From: a virus
Strand: one strand, 5' to 3'
Length of the DNA: 59,917 bases
IMG/VR virus record: IMGVR_UViG_3300005613_004609
Location: 1 to 59,917 of that record
Part shown: piece by piece, positions 39,193 through 48,582 of the stretch
Numbering within the stretch: the stretch's first letter is position 1
How the letters are laid out: every line of letters begins with the position of its first letter
The notes under the pieces: model-generated
Database searches by the model: none
What the model was told of the DNA's origin: nothing
Seen by the model: only the letters and a program-made list of their open reading frames with translations
Position numbers and translations under genes: made by a program

Positions 39193-40929
39193 TTATAACT
39201 CCTCACCTACCCCATCCTCTCGCTCTACAGCGCTCTGAATTAACAACAATTTCTTATAAAGTTTCTTCTCTTCATCAGAGAACAGATTATTCCGGAGAAT
39301 CTTTTGAGGAAAGTATGGCACAGTGGCACCTTTCATTGCTACCGGTTTAGATTCCAAAAATTCTCCTTTAATAGGCTCGGGCTCAGGAGGCACTGCTGGT
39401 TTTTCAGCAATTTCCTCCAATCCCTTTACAGTTACACCAGACTCTAAGAGCTTAATAACAAGAGGCAGAGGATAATTCGCCCACACATTATCGTACTTAC
39501 TCATAGACATACCAAAGGATTCATTAGCCATATCTATTGCGTGATTTACTGTAAAAGCTCCAGATTTTGCGAAAGTCTCTACACCCTTAGCAACCTCCTC
39601 GGAGCCTACGATTCTTGGACCTTTAGATACAAAAGACCAGAGGTCAACCCCAAGTTCCGGTTTAACAATTCGGTTTTGAATTACCTCGTCAAATTCGCCT
39701 CTCTCAGGAATGAAAACCTGCTCTTCTCCGACACTTTTAGCAGCCTTACTTGTAGCAAGTGTAAATGTTTCAGTGGAGCCAACATATAAAGGAGGTAATC
39801 TAAATCTATGTCTGACATTCTTTTCAGTGGAGCCACTATATTTGTCAAACATCATATCCTCTTTTCGGAAGTCAGTAAGGTTTTTCAGTTCAACTTTTGC
39901 CCCACCTTTCTCTTCCAGGCCCAGGGATGCTGCCTCAGATTCAAGAATCAGAACTCGATTCCATTTACCGGCTCCACGAAGATCACGAATAATTTGTTTC
40001 AATTCTTTCATTGAGTCGTCAGTCAATTGTCCATTAGAGACAGTAACAGCCATTGGCGGGATTCCTTGACTCTCAAATAAATCCCAGTTTATATATCCTG
40101 CAGATCGTCTCCCAAGAACTTCCAGAATTGCTCCAATCCACCTTGGCAAGCCATAAGTCATACCACCAAAATTATACTTAAAATGTAGAATCTCGGAGGC
40201 ATCCCTACTTGTCCCCTTGACTGATTCAATGAACTTTCCAGTGGTAGAATCCATACCACGAGGATCACCAAACTCTTTAAACCATCGTAGTTTCTTACCG
40301 CCAGAGCTGATCTGACAAAATTTGTGAAAACGCTTGGCTACCTTAACATTTATTTCTTTCCCATCACGCATGAGCTTATAAGGAACAGTGGTAGCCGATT
40401 GATCGAGCAACGTCATTCTTATTTGCTTCATTGGCAAATAGTACATCATTTGTATTTCACCCTTACGATTTCGTACTACCTCCAAGACTCCGTTCCCTAA
40501 TACCTCATAGTCTTCACGCATCCTCTTTCTTATAGTAGTCAGGGATTCCCCATTTTCATTTACCTGGTCAAAGAGATTAGTTACTTTATTATACTGAGCT
40601 TTTGCCTCTTTTGTTTCTTTGCCTTTTATATCGTCACCAAGGAAGTTCAGAGTATAACCAAAACCATCGATATTTTGTTGCATAGCTTCAACGCACCCTT
40701 GTAATACATCACTCTCCTCATAGGCAAGATATAGTTGATTAAAGTTATACGGCGGTTCTAACAAGTTTTCGGCAGAGTAAAACCCAGTAAATGGGTCCTC
40801 CTCAACTCTCCTACTTCCAGCAAGAACTTCACCTGTAGAAGTACCAGATTCAATTTTAAAGACATTTGCTAACTCTGCCCGTAATCGCTCATGAGATTCC
40901 TTTTTAGTTTCATCTCTTTTAGTAGCCAT
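39193..40929 (-). CDS. Portal protein (PBSX-like, 578 aa)
   Basis: A typical siphophage or myophage portal: NFNQLYLAYEESDVLQGCVEAM, REDYEVLGNGVLEVVRNRKG, EILHFKYNFGGMTYGLPRW, and RHRFRLPPLYVG near the end of the core, where it lines the DNA channel. ATG 40929 follows GGAGGAACTT. It is downstream of the polymerase and upstream of MuF. The C-terminal end is proline-rich, likely disordered. Confidence 0.8.
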   Translation of the reverse strand: MATKRDETKKESHERLRAELANVFKIESGTSTGEVLAGSRRVEEDPFTGFYSAENLLEPPYNFNQLYLAYEESDVLQGCVEAMQQNIDGFGYTLNFLGDDIKGKETKEAKAQYNKVTNLFDQVNENGESLTTIRKRMREDYEVLGNGVLEVVRNRKGEIQMMYYLPMKQIRMTLLDQSATTVPYKLMRDGKEINVKVAKRFHKFCQISSGGKKLRWFKEFGDPRGMDSTTGKFIESVKGTSRDASEILHFKYNFGGMTYGLPRWIGAILEVLGRRSAGYINWDLFESQGIPPMAVTVSNGQLTDDSMKELKQIIRDLRGAGKWNRVLILESEAASLGLEEKGGAKVELKNLTDFRKEDMMFDKYSGSTEKNVRHRFRLPPLYVGSTETFTLATSKAAKSVGEEQVFIPERGEFDEVIQNRIVKPELGVDLWSFVSKGPRIVGSEEVAKGVETFAKSGAFTVNHAIDMANESFGMSMSKYDNVWANYPLPLVIKLLESGVTVKGLEEIAEKPAVPPEPEPIKGEFLESKPVAMKGATVPYFPQKILRNNLFSDEEKKLYKKLLLIQSAVEREDGVGEEL

Positions 40930-40938
40930 AAGTTCCTC

Positions 40939-43488
40939 CTAAATTTCCAATACTTTCATTTCAGCAAGATTCTTACCGATCTTCGCATCTGATTTAAAAG
41001 GCACCTTAAATTTAATTCCAAAGTGTTTTTCCAGTGGGGGATTCTCCAGTTCGTGCCTAATTATTTTATCATACTTTTTTATAATTTTTTTATCATCCTT
41101 TATCTCAAAAACAAGTTCATCATGAATAAACAGACACATTGCAATCTCTCCAGGTACAAGCTTCTTCTTTCGGATCAATTCACTACCTGAGAGTAGAGTT
41201 GCGTCAGAGCTCGGAGAAGAAATCGGGTGATTCATAGCCTGTTTTTCCGCTCTTGCTTTCAATCCACCATCATGAGATGTAATTTCAGGCAGTCGTCTTC
41301 TTCGACCAAGTTGACTTTCAACGTAACCTTTTTTCTCACAAAAGTCAATTACTCTCCTGTGATACCTACGCAATGCAGGATAGGTATTAAAGAAGCTATC
41401 AATCCAGAAACCAGCTTCTCCGTCAGATAATTCTATACCATAATCCTTTTTTGCATACTTAATAAACCCCGGAAGAGTCATTCCATAGATCAGGCCAAAA
41501 TCCGCGACTTTTGCATTCCTACGTGCAATATCTCTCTCTTCCTTAGTCAATTTATCCCAGTTCTTTTGAACCAAAGACTTTGCAGTGTTAAGATGGATAT
41601 CCTCGTCATTTTTATACACTGCAATCATCGCCTTGTCTTGGGATTCATGAGCCATCCAACGAAGTTCCGCTTGACTCATATCATAAGCCACCAAGACGTT
41701 TCCCTCTGAAGCACGTATCAGAGAACGTACAATTGCTGCTCCAGTGGACCTCTTAGGATTATTCTGCATATTAGGACTACTTGAAGATGATCTACCATTT
41801 ACAGCCGTGGTCAGAGAATAAGAGGAATGGATTCTGCCATCCGACCGAACATGTTTTGCGAATCCTTTTAGATAACGAGTAAAGAGTGTGTGTAGTTCCA
41901 TCCATTTCCCATATTCCTCCAGGAAGGCATAGGCCTTTTTAGGAATACGGCTCTCCATAAGAGCGGACCTTGACTCAGCATCAACGCTTGGCCGTTTGGC
42001 CTTTGACATTTTCACAGGTTTAAGATTAAACCATTTCTCCCCAAAAAGAGCGTCCTGAACAATAGCTTCTCTTCGTGTGAGTGCTATTTTCCCAGTATGT
42101 TCAGTTTTGAAGGTACGTGGCAGACAGGCAAAAGCCGCCCTCTCATGTATCTTCATTTTCTTCTCAACTTCGTCCGAAGCAGAGGGGAGCCTCCCAAGAT
42201 CAACTTCGACTCCATTTTTTTCCAGAGTGTACAAGGTATTTTTCAATGCTGGCATAACATATCTAACAAAATATCGAGCCAGTGTTTTCTCCTCAAGTAA
42301 TTTCCTTCCTAATACTTCACCTATTGCATATGTAACCATTGCATCCTTTGCTGCATAAGGAGTCAGCGCATCGTCAGGTAATCCCAGGATACCTTCATAT
42401 CCAAAGTTCTTAATAAATTCACTTTTATAGTTAGGGTCAAAGTTTGTAAAGGCAGACTGTAATTCCTCAAGGCTTGCCATTTTAAAAACATTCTCCTCCA
42501 GGACATGAGCTGCAGCTTGTATATCCATAATATAGTTTCTAACAGGGACTTCCTCTCCAAGTTCCCTCATAAATAAAGAGTCGAATGCATGCAGATCATA
42601 GTTACCATTCATCATGACTATTTTAGTTTTACCCTCAAGCAGATGTTTCAGGTCCTTCAATTTTTTCTTGAAGTTGGAATCACGTTTCACATACACCACT
42701 TCCTTCTCAGGATTCAGAATGGTAAAGTCATGATCTTCCTCAGTTCCTGTCCTATAAAGTCTAACCTGATAACCCTTTTTATCACTTGCGGCCACAGAGT
42801 ACGACACCAAGACAAAGTGAGGAGACACCCAGTCTAACCCTTGTGTTTCAGTATCAATAGCAACCTTTCTTGGAATTACACCCAGGGAGGCTTTAATGTC
42901 GTCAGTCTGAATACATTCCACAGAGTCAGATTCATGTGACTCCTGTTCATACCCATTATCACAGAAGGACTTAACTTTTTGCAGGTCTCTAAGTAGGACT
43001 TCCTCAAGTGCCATATTTCTGCATATATATCCTGGGTGGTAAGTTGGAAACACCCAACAATTAAACTCTTTACTCCAAACCCATTTTCCTCTTGCCTTTT
43101 TGATACCGCTTTTCCTCAAGATTTGTCGAAGTGCAAGATCACCCAGTACCACAACAACCTTCGGTTTTACCAGATTGATTGCAGCAACCACTTTTGGTCT
43201 ACAACTGGCAAGGATAGAAGTAATTTGTTTTCCGGATAGTTTTTTCTTATCTATCATACATCTTGCGGCGTTCATCAGAAATAAAGAATCCCACTGAATA
43301 CCAGAAAGAGAGGTGACTTTCCTTAATTCACTTCCTGCGGGAGCATGGGAATAGAACGGAGTACGTTTCTTAAGCTCTTGAGCTCCAGGACTTTCCCCCA
43401 CATAAATAACCTCAGCTTCAGTATTACCAGCATAAGGCAATTCTCTCTTTCCATTCAAGAGACAATTTTTATTAGAACATTTTTTCAT
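40939..43488 (-). CDS. polA: DNA polymerase A fused to a uracil-DNA-glycosylase-like domain (849 aa)
   Basis: N-terminal about 180 residues look like a family-4-type UDG: Cys4, Cys9, Cys77 and Cys96 (Fe-S pattern), VIYVGESPGAQE and TYHPGYICRN (HPS-like). Then a 3'-5' exonuclease (VAIDTETQGL, D212/E214) and a polymerase palm with motif A VAYDMSQAELRWMA, motif B RRNAKVADFGLIYG, and motif C FIHDELVFEI. SPO1-type phage polymerases carry a UDG-like domain too. The fusion could hold the fork at uracil; this is inference. Confidence 0.88.
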   Translation of the reverse strand: MKKCSNKNCLLNGKRELPYAGNTEAEVIYVGESPGAQELKKRTPFYSHAPAGSELRKVTSLSGIQWDSLFLMNAARCMIDKKKLSGKQITSILASCRPKVVAAINLVKPKVVVVLGDLALRQILRKSGIKKARGKWVWSKEFNCWVFPTYHPGYICRNMALEEVLLRDLQKVKSFCDNGYEQESHESDSVECIQTDDIKASLGVIPRKVAIDTETQGLDWVSPHFVLVSYSVAASDKKGYQVRLYRTGTEEDHDFTILNPEKEVVYVKRDSNFKKKLKDLKHLLEGKTKIVMMNGNYDLHAFDSLFMRELGEEVPVRNYIMDIQAAAHVLEENVFKMASLEELQSAFTNFDPNYKSEFIKNFGYEGILGLPDDALTPYAAKDAMVTYAIGEVLGRKLLEEKTLARYFVRYVMPALKNTLYTLEKNGVEVDLGRLPSASDEVEKKMKIHERAAFACLPRTFKTEHTGKIALTRREAIVQDALFGEKWFNLKPVKMSKAKRPSVDAESRSALMESRIPKKAYAFLEEYGKWMELHTLFTRYLKGFAKHVRSDGRIHSSYSLTTAVNGRSSSSSPNMQNNPKRSTGAAIVRSLIRASEGNVLVAYDMSQAELRWMAHESQDKAMIAVYKNDEDIHLNTAKSLVQKNWDKLTKEERDIARRNAKVADFGLIYGMTLPGFIKYAKKDYGIELSDGEAGFWIDSFFNTYPALRRYHRRVIDFCEKKGYVESQLGRRRRLPEITSHDGGLKARAEKQAMNHPISSPSSDATLLSGSELIRKKKLVPGEIAMCLFIHDELVFEIKDDKKIIKKYDKIIRHELENPPLEKHFGIKFKVPFKSDAKIGKNLAEMKVLEI

Positions 43489-44197
43489 ATATAGCCTCCG
43501 GTTCTTGATTAGCAGGAACTCTAAAAGGCATCACAAATGCCTTGGTATTCTTTTTCTCATAAGGTTCTTCTCGCACATGAATTAAGTTTCCCGAGGATTG
43601 AGTAAAGAATTTTGGCTCCTTGACAACATAAAGTATAAAGTCATAATACATTTCTTGGATAGTCGTATGAGAGCCGTCCTCATTTTTGAGCCAGATTAGG
43701 CCAGGCTTGATCATACTAATAAGTTGATATACAACAGGGGAAGCTTCCTGAAAGTCACCCGAGAGCCACTCTCTCATAATATCCTGTAATAAAGTTTTGC
43801 CTCTTTTTGACTCGGGATCAGCAAAGGGAAGAAATGTAATACCAGGCACAGGCTTTCTCAGAAAAACTGCCAGGTCTTTATTAGTGTACAGTTTTCTCTT
43901 ACCGTTAATTACATACCATTGTTTATGAGGGAATTTATTAAAGATAGCTGAGTGGTCTGTGTGGGTACGTCTTTCCACAGGGATGCCTTTTGAAAGAACT
44001 TTCAAACGCTCATTTATTATCTCGATGCTTTTAAGCCCTTTAGCAGTAAGCACACCTGTGGAAGTTGTAAGTTTAGCTTTTACAAGTCGATCTCTTGAGG
44101 TGGCATCCTCCATAATACGCCAACTGTTGAAATCTAAGCGGTTAGTTGTCGGGTCATATTGAGACAGAGCCACAAGGTCTTGATATTCTACCAGCAT
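43472..44197 (-). CDS. Hypothetical protein (241 aa)
   Basis: First gene after the promoter at 44230-44258, coupled to the polymerase by a 17-base overlap. It has a basic, winged-helix-like N-terminal half (TSTGVLTAKGLKSIEIINERL). ATG 44197 follows GAGGTAAT. A replication accessory is plausible from position; no motif recognised. Confidence 0.5.
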   Translation of the reverse strand: MLVEYQDLVALSQYDPTTNRLDFNSWRIMEDATSRDRLVKAKLTTSTGVLTAKGLKSIEIINERLKVLSKGIPVERRTHTDHSAIFNKFPHKQWYVINGKRKLYTNKDLAVFLRKPVPGITFLPFADPESKRGKTLLQDIMREWLSGDFQEASPVVYQLISMIKPGLIWLKNEDGSHTTIQEMYYDFILYVVKEPKFFTQSSGNLIHVREEPYEKKNTKAFVMPFRVPANQEPEAIYEKMF

Positions 44198-44229
44198 ATT
44201 ACCTCCTATGTTTGTTAATAGATAAGAGT

Positions 44230-44258
44230 ATAATATAACAGGGCAGATTTTTTGTCAA
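44230..44258 (-). promoter_or_regulatory. Sigma-70-like promoter for polymerase and portal genes
   Basis: TTGACA (44253-44258), 17-base spacer with A-tract, TATTAT (44230-44235). Ends right at the stop of the holin gene. Confidence 0.7.
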
Positions 44259-44260
44259 GT

Positions 44261-44812
44261 TTACTCCTTTGGATTCATAGCCATAAGTTTCGTCTTATCA
44301 TTTGAACTTTTAGAGGAGCCAAAGAAATACTGTATCACAGCGCCAAAAGCTGTCGCTAAAGTTCCAAATAACATAAACAAAATTTGATTCTGGCTGGTTG
44401 GAACTGGACGAACCATCAAGACACCACATAAAGCAAAGAAGCCGAGCACCATAAGCCAGGCCAACAGGTACAAATTAACATCCCTTTTACCTGTAACCTT
44501 TGCAATCTCAATCTCTCTGCTTCGAGCAGATGCTCTATCCTGCAGATATGCTTGCTCCTGAGTCAACAATAGTTTCTGTAACTCAACAGAATTATTAGAT
44601 TCGAGTTCCCTTAAAGCCATTACAGCTTGTGGGTCCGCTATGACCTCCATCATCTTATCAGGGGTAAGATCACCATCACCTATATTTAGAGCGGAAGATA
44701 ATAAAGAACTAACCCCCACGGCTAAAGTTCCACCGGCAGGACCTCCAACAATCGCTCCAAGGAGAGGGAGGCCTTTACTGATAAGAGTTGAACCTATATT
44801 TTTCCAGTCCAT
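44261..44812 (-). CDS. Three-segment holin-like protein (183 aa)
   Basis: The order is a glycine-rich hydrophobic start (LPLLGAIVGGPAGGTLAVGV), a charged middle with RASARSREIEIAKVTG, then two membrane helices (LYLLAWLMVLGFFALCGV and FMLFGTLATAFGAVIQYFFG). This matches the three-TM holin family found in gene transfer agents and phages. ATG 44812 follows TGGAGGG. Makes the lesion in the inner membrane for lysis. Confidence 0.7.
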   Translation of the reverse strand: MDWKNIGSTLISKGLPLLGAIVGGPAGGTLAVGVSSLLSSALNIGDGDLTPDKMMEVIADPQAVMALRELESNNSVELQKLLLTQEQAYLQDRASARSREIEIAKVTGKRDVNLYLLAWLMVLGFFALCGVLMVRPVPTSQNQILFMLFGTLATAFGAVIQYFFGSSKSSNDKTKLMAMNPKE

Positions 44813-44818
44813 ATTATA

Positions 44819-45025
44819 TTACCCTCCATCTATAATATTCTTGGCCTTCTCAATAATTTCGCCGGCTTCTGCCTTTGTAATTTTTCCGTCCTTTAAGGAC
44901 TTGCCAACAGTGGACAGAGTATCCTTTAGGTTAGCCATAACCTTTCTCTTTTTAAGCCACTTGTAAATTGTGACTATAGCATAGAGCACCAAGATTGCTA
45001 TGATTATATTAGTTGTCGTGATCAT
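44819..45025 (-). CDS. Small single-pass membrane protein (68 aa)
   Basis: ATG 45025 follows GGAGGG; the frame is open to 45097 without a better site. One N-terminal membrane helix (TTNIIIAILVLYAIVTIYKW) and a basic cytoplasmic-type tail (KKRK). It directly precedes the holin, probably a lysis partner or antiholin. The palindrome at 45055 lies in the gap upstream. Confidence 0.6.
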   Translation of the reverse strand: MITTTNIIIAILVLYAIVTIYKWLKKRKVMANLKDTLSTVGKSLKDGKITKAEAGEIIEKAKNIIDGG

Positions 45026-45054
45026 GTTTCCCTCCATTGTAAAAGATTTAAAAT

Positions 45055-45068
45055 TGCAAGCGATTGCA
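45055..45068. repeat. Dispersed palindrome copy 13 (TGCAAGCGATTGCA)
   Basis: In the gap between the sugar island end and the small membrane-protein gene. Confidence 0.85.
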
Positions 45069-45072
45069 GAAT

Positions 45073-46038
45073 TTATCTTGATTGCTGCGCTATCCAATCT
45101 TCGATACTTATAACTTGTTTTTCTTCAATAAGATTCCTATGAGTCTCACAGGTGTCAAGCACATCATTCAAGATATTATAAAGCACACGCTTACTGCCCT
45201 TTCTATTATCGATAAATCTTCGTGCTAAGTCAACCCCTCCAAAGATATAATTTGCAATAGTTCGATTCCTTACATAGTCATCTCCATTCCAGTGATACCC
45301 TCTCTTATCTCCATGGTGACAAAGTTGTTTCCCAGGAAATATATTTACAGTCTTTCCAAGGACAGCCAACGTAAAGTTTATGAAATTCTCTCCACCTCCA
45401 TATATACCTAACTGTACCGGCCAACCTCCAAGTTCAATAAAAAGATCTCGTGTCATCATCATACCACAAGTAGACATACAAGGAACCCTGTAGGGCTCTT
45501 CAGCCACCCTATACCCAGTAAAGGAATAGTGAACCTCTCCTCTTTCCAAAGCAGTCACCAATTTATAAATTAATCGATGCGACTCCATTATATGATAAGA
45601 GAGAGGCAGGTGTAACGTCCCATTCAACTCCTCATAATGTTCCTTATAATAATTATACATATTGAATAAAGAATCACGTCTTACTGCAACGTGTGCATCA
45701 CAAAACCACAAAAATTTACCGGTAGAGTGAGCCACAGCATAATTCTTAGACTGCCAATGTGAAAGTTTCTCCTCATAGTGTAAAGATCTAAGCCAAGGAT
45801 ATCCTTTCTGAAGTGCATCGAGATGTTCTCCGGTACGATCCCTCCTTGCACCACTCTTCTTAATTTGTTCTTCCAGTTCAGGGCACCAATTATCAACAGC
45901 CAATATTTCATAGTCGACTCTCCCCTCCAACTCCTCCATTACCGACCGGATAGTAAAGACCGACATCGGCCACTCCTGAGCGTAAGGAATGATCACAGAC
46001 AATCTCTCATTTTTTTCAGTAACACCATCCTGACTCAT
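45073..46038 (-). CDS. GT-A glycosyltransferase, family 2-like (321 aa)
   Basis: LSVIIPYAQEWPMSVFTIRS (start of the GT-A fold), EILAVDNWCP, and LWFCDAHVAV in the DXD region, then GGGENFINFTLAVLG near the catalytic end. First product in the 3' part of the sugar island; the start overlaps the gene at 46035 by 4 bases. Sugar and acceptor unknown. Confidence 0.7.
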   Translation of the reverse strand: MSQDGVTEKNERLSVIIPYAQEWPMSVFTIRSVMEELEGRVDYEILAVDNWCPELEEQIKKSGARRDRTGEHLDALQKGYPWLRSLHYEEKLSHWQSKNYAVAHSTGKFLWFCDAHVAVRRDSLFNMYNYYKEHYEELNGTLHLPLSYHIMESHRLIYKLVTALERGEVHYSFTGYRVAEEPYRVPCMSTCGMMMTRDLFIELGGWPVQLGIYGGGENFINFTLAVLGKTVNIFPGKQLCHHGDKRGYHWNGDDYVRNRTIANYIFGGVDLARRFIDNRKGSKRVLYNILNDVLDTCETHRNLIEEKQVISIEDWIAQQSR

Positions 46039-46433
46039 ATTACACCTCCCTTAAAACCTCTAACTTTTAATAATATGTCTTTAAAAGTGGGAAAATCAGC
46101 CACAAGTTCCGGAGCACCGGCAGCTACATCCTCCATTTTTATAGACGCAAAATATACCAGGCCAGCAGTGATAGTTCTAACTTGTTTACCTCTGCAGGCC
46201 GCCCTTATTCTAAACAGTTCCTCAACGAATCCAGTAGACATTTTATTATAGCCGTAGTAGTCAATAACCATTATTCTCTCAGCCTTGAAAGTGAGACCAA
46301 GCAGTTCAGCAAATTTAGTTTTCGACAACCTGCCAGACCTCACCGGAATTTCCGCAGTCCTGCAGAGAGTAGAACAGGCATTAACAATAAATTTCTGTTC
46401 AAAGGAAACAAGATATTCCTTAAAATCAACCAT
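46035..46433 (-). CDS. Hypothetical protein in the sugar island (132 aa)
   Basis: ATG 46433 (in frame from GTG 46445) overlaps its upstream neighbour. The core (IVNACSTLCRTAEIPVRS, ERIMVIDYYGYNK, ACRGKQVRTITAGLVYFASI) suggests an alpha/beta Rossmann-like fold. Possibly a sugar enzyme by company; unassigned. Confidence 0.45.
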   Translation of the reverse strand: MVDFKEYLVSFEQKFIVNACSTLCRTAEIPVRSGRLSKTKFAELLGLTFKAERIMVIDYYGYNKMSTGFVEELFRIRAACRGKQVRTITAGLVYFASIKMEDVAAGAPELVADFPTFKDILLKVRGFKGGVI

Positions 46434-47424
46434 TCGAAAACTCACTATATACCTGTTTCCAAAGTCTATTAGCTGTAGCTGCCATACTATGATTATTAAC
46501 CACCCATTCCCTCGTCTCTCTTTTAGTCCTTTCTATCTGAGAGTCAGACATTTTAAGAAGGGTGCGCAAGGTATGAAACAATTGTTTAGGATTATTTGCT
46601 ATCCTTAAAGCATTCGCGCCATACTCTTCTTCATAAGTTCTCTTAGCGAGAGAGTTGGTAACTACAATCTTCCCCAGGGCAGCCGATTCCAGAGCAGAAT
46701 TTCCCCATTCTCCAAAAACCTTTGTTCCTTGCCAGGCATTACATGTTTCAATAATAATATCGCAATTCCTGATCCTATGAAGATGTTTTTCCCAGGGCAA
46801 AGTCTCTGCAGTGTCAGAATTGCATCCCACATATTCAAAACGGTCTCGAAGTTCAGAAATCCCTTGAAGTCTCTGAATAGTATCACGTATTGCTTGAGTC
46901 CCTTTCACCGTTGTATTAGAGGGAAAGTGTCCTACCAATAACTTGTTACTTCTCCTCCCAAAATCAGGAGTCAATTTTTTAGTATCAACCGGATAATAAA
47001 TCAGCTTTTCGTTTTTGGCGCCAAGCTTTAACAGGTCCGGGCATTGAATAATCGTCTTATCAACAATAGGATTAAAAAAGTTGTTTAATTCGATAAAGTT
47101 TTGCCGGTACAAACTTCCACCATGCTGAACTATGACTCTTTTACCATGCAACCAAACACCAGAGTCCACAAAGGTACTCGCAATGAAATGGATCACATCA
47201 GCTTTTTCAACCTCTCTTTGCAGAGCAGGTGCATAAACAGTCTGTACTTTACCATACATTTTCCTATGATATAAAGACGGGTGAAGTTGCCCTTGCTCAG
47301 GATAAGAGAAGTGATGCCTTCTTCCTTTATAATAAGTGACATCAAGACCTAACATCTCAAGACACTTTGAGAACCGCCATCCAGTATTAGCCCAGTCTGC
47401 CCAGGCAAGCATAAGAACTTTCAT
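46426..47424 (-). CDS. GT-B glycosyltransferase (332 aa)
   Basis: VIHFIASTFVDSG and HGGSLYRQN in the acceptor half; VGHFPSNTTVKGTQAI (donor half start) and EWGNSALESAALGKIVVTN, the GT4-type E-box. ATG 47424 follows GGAGGGG. Sugar transfer to unknown glycan. Confidence 0.7.
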   Translation of the reverse strand: MKVLMLAWADWANTGWRFSKCLEMLGLDVTYYKGRRHHFSYPEQGQLHPSLYHRKMYGKVQTVYAPALQREVEKADVIHFIASTFVDSGVWLHGKRVIVQHGGSLYRQNFIELNNFFNPIVDKTIIQCPDLLKLGAKNEKLIYYPVDTKKLTPDFGRRSNKLLVGHFPSNTTVKGTQAIRDTIQRLQGISELRDRFEYVGCNSDTAETLPWEKHLHRIRNCDIIIETCNAWQGTKVFGEWGNSALESAALGKIVVTNSLAKRTYEEEYGANALRIANNPKQLFHTLRTLLKMSDSQIERTKRETREWVVNNHSMAATANRLWKQVYSEFSNG

Positions 47425-47684
47425 CGGCCCCTCCTTCGCATTTCTTGTTTCTCACTCATATTTTTATTCTTCTTGAACATTCCATCAGCCCATTTTCTAT
47501 TATACTCAAACAGTTTGTCATTCATTCTTTTGGCCATATTATAGGCCTCCTCTAACAATGAAATCATTTTATCTCTATCCTTACTAAAGTCTTCTTTTCT
47601 TAAGTGGTCAAGTATCTCACGATGGACCTCACAAATAGTCCTCTTTCCACTTACATAAGGAGTTTTTAAATCGGGATGCGCCAT
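47421..47684 (-). CDS. Small hypothetical protein in the sugar island (87 aa)
   Basis: Charged and helical (REILDHLRKEDFSKDRDKMI ... MNDKLFEYNRKW). ATG 47684 after GAGGTAATT. Possibly a regulator or helper of the neighbouring epimerase and transferase; unassigned. Confidence 0.5.
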   Translation of the reverse strand: MAHPDLKTPYVSGKRTICEVHREILDHLRKEDFSKDRDKMISLLEEAYNMAKRMNDKLFEYNRKWADGMFKKNKNMSEKQEMRRRGR

Positions 47685-47686
47685 AA

Positions 47687-48577
47687 TTACCTCATAAGTT
47701 TTGCCACACCATCTTCGATGCTTACATCAAATACAAATCCTAACTTCTCTATTTCATCACTATTAGTATAAAATTCATAAATTTCTCCAGGCTTCTCCGG
47801 AAGGTGTATCTTCTTTTCTTCTCTGCCCATTATTCTGTGCATCATAACAGACAATTCATTAATAGAGATACAACGTTTAGGAATTATGTTATATATTTTT
47901 CTGCTCATGCTTTCATTTTCTGCAGCCATTAAATTGACTTTTACTATATCATCAACACTCGTAAAGTGTCTAAGTTGCTTTCCATTGCCATATATAGTAG
48001 TAGGCCTATTCTCTAAGATCTGTTTCATAAATATTGGTATAACTCCACCACGTAGACTATTATCTTGTCTTGATCCGTAGACGTGATAATATCGTAAAGT
48101 TACGTAATCAAAGGCAGGATAATAAAGATTCATAAGTCTTAAATAACTTTCACCTGCATACTTACTCAGTCCATAATAGGATTTAGGAATACCACCAAGA
48201 ACAGAACCAGAGGAAGCGTGAATTACCCGCCGTACCCTTGCAGAATAAGCGCACTCAAATACATTCAAGGCACCCCATCCATTAACCATCAAGTCTTTCT
48301 TAGGGTCTATTCTACAGACAGTAAATTTTGAGGCCGCCTCATGAAATACTACATCCACACCTTCGAAATTTCTTGGATATAAATCGCGTATATCAATCTT
48401 AAGAAAAGAGAATTTTGGATCATGAAGATGTCTCTCTATATTCTCCATTTTACCATTCACCAAATTATCTACACAAACTACCTCTTTATCTTGAGCTATC
48501 AAAGCATCACATATGTGACTGCCAATAAATCCCGCTCCCCCAGTTACCAGAAATTTATTCCCCTTTAGTTTTATCAT
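47687..48577 (-). CDS. NAD-dependent sugar epimerase/dehydratase (296 aa)
   Basis: Extended SDR: TGGAGFIGSHICDAL, VFHEAASKFTV, HASSGSVLGG, and YxxxK (SYYGLSKYAGE), then RYYHVYG. ATG 48577 follows GGAGGG. Related in type to the epimerase at 13786-14748 but divergent in sequence. Makes a nucleotide sugar for the island. Confidence 0.8.
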   Translation of the reverse strand: MIKLKGNKFLVTGGAGFIGSHICDALIAQDKEVVCVDNLVNGKMENIERHLHDPKFSFLKIDIRDLYPRNFEGVDVVFHEAASKFTVCRIDPKKDLMVNGWGALNVFECAYSARVRRVIHASSGSVLGGIPKSYYGLSKYAGESYLRLMNLYYPAFDYVTLRYYHVYGSRQDNSLRGGVIPIFMKQILENRPTTIYGNGKQLRHFTSVDDIVKVNLMAAENESMSRKIYNIIPKRCISINELSVMMHRIMGREEKKIHLPEKPGEIYEFYTNSDEIEKLGFVFDVSIEDGVAKLMR

Positions 48578-48582
48578 TTTCT

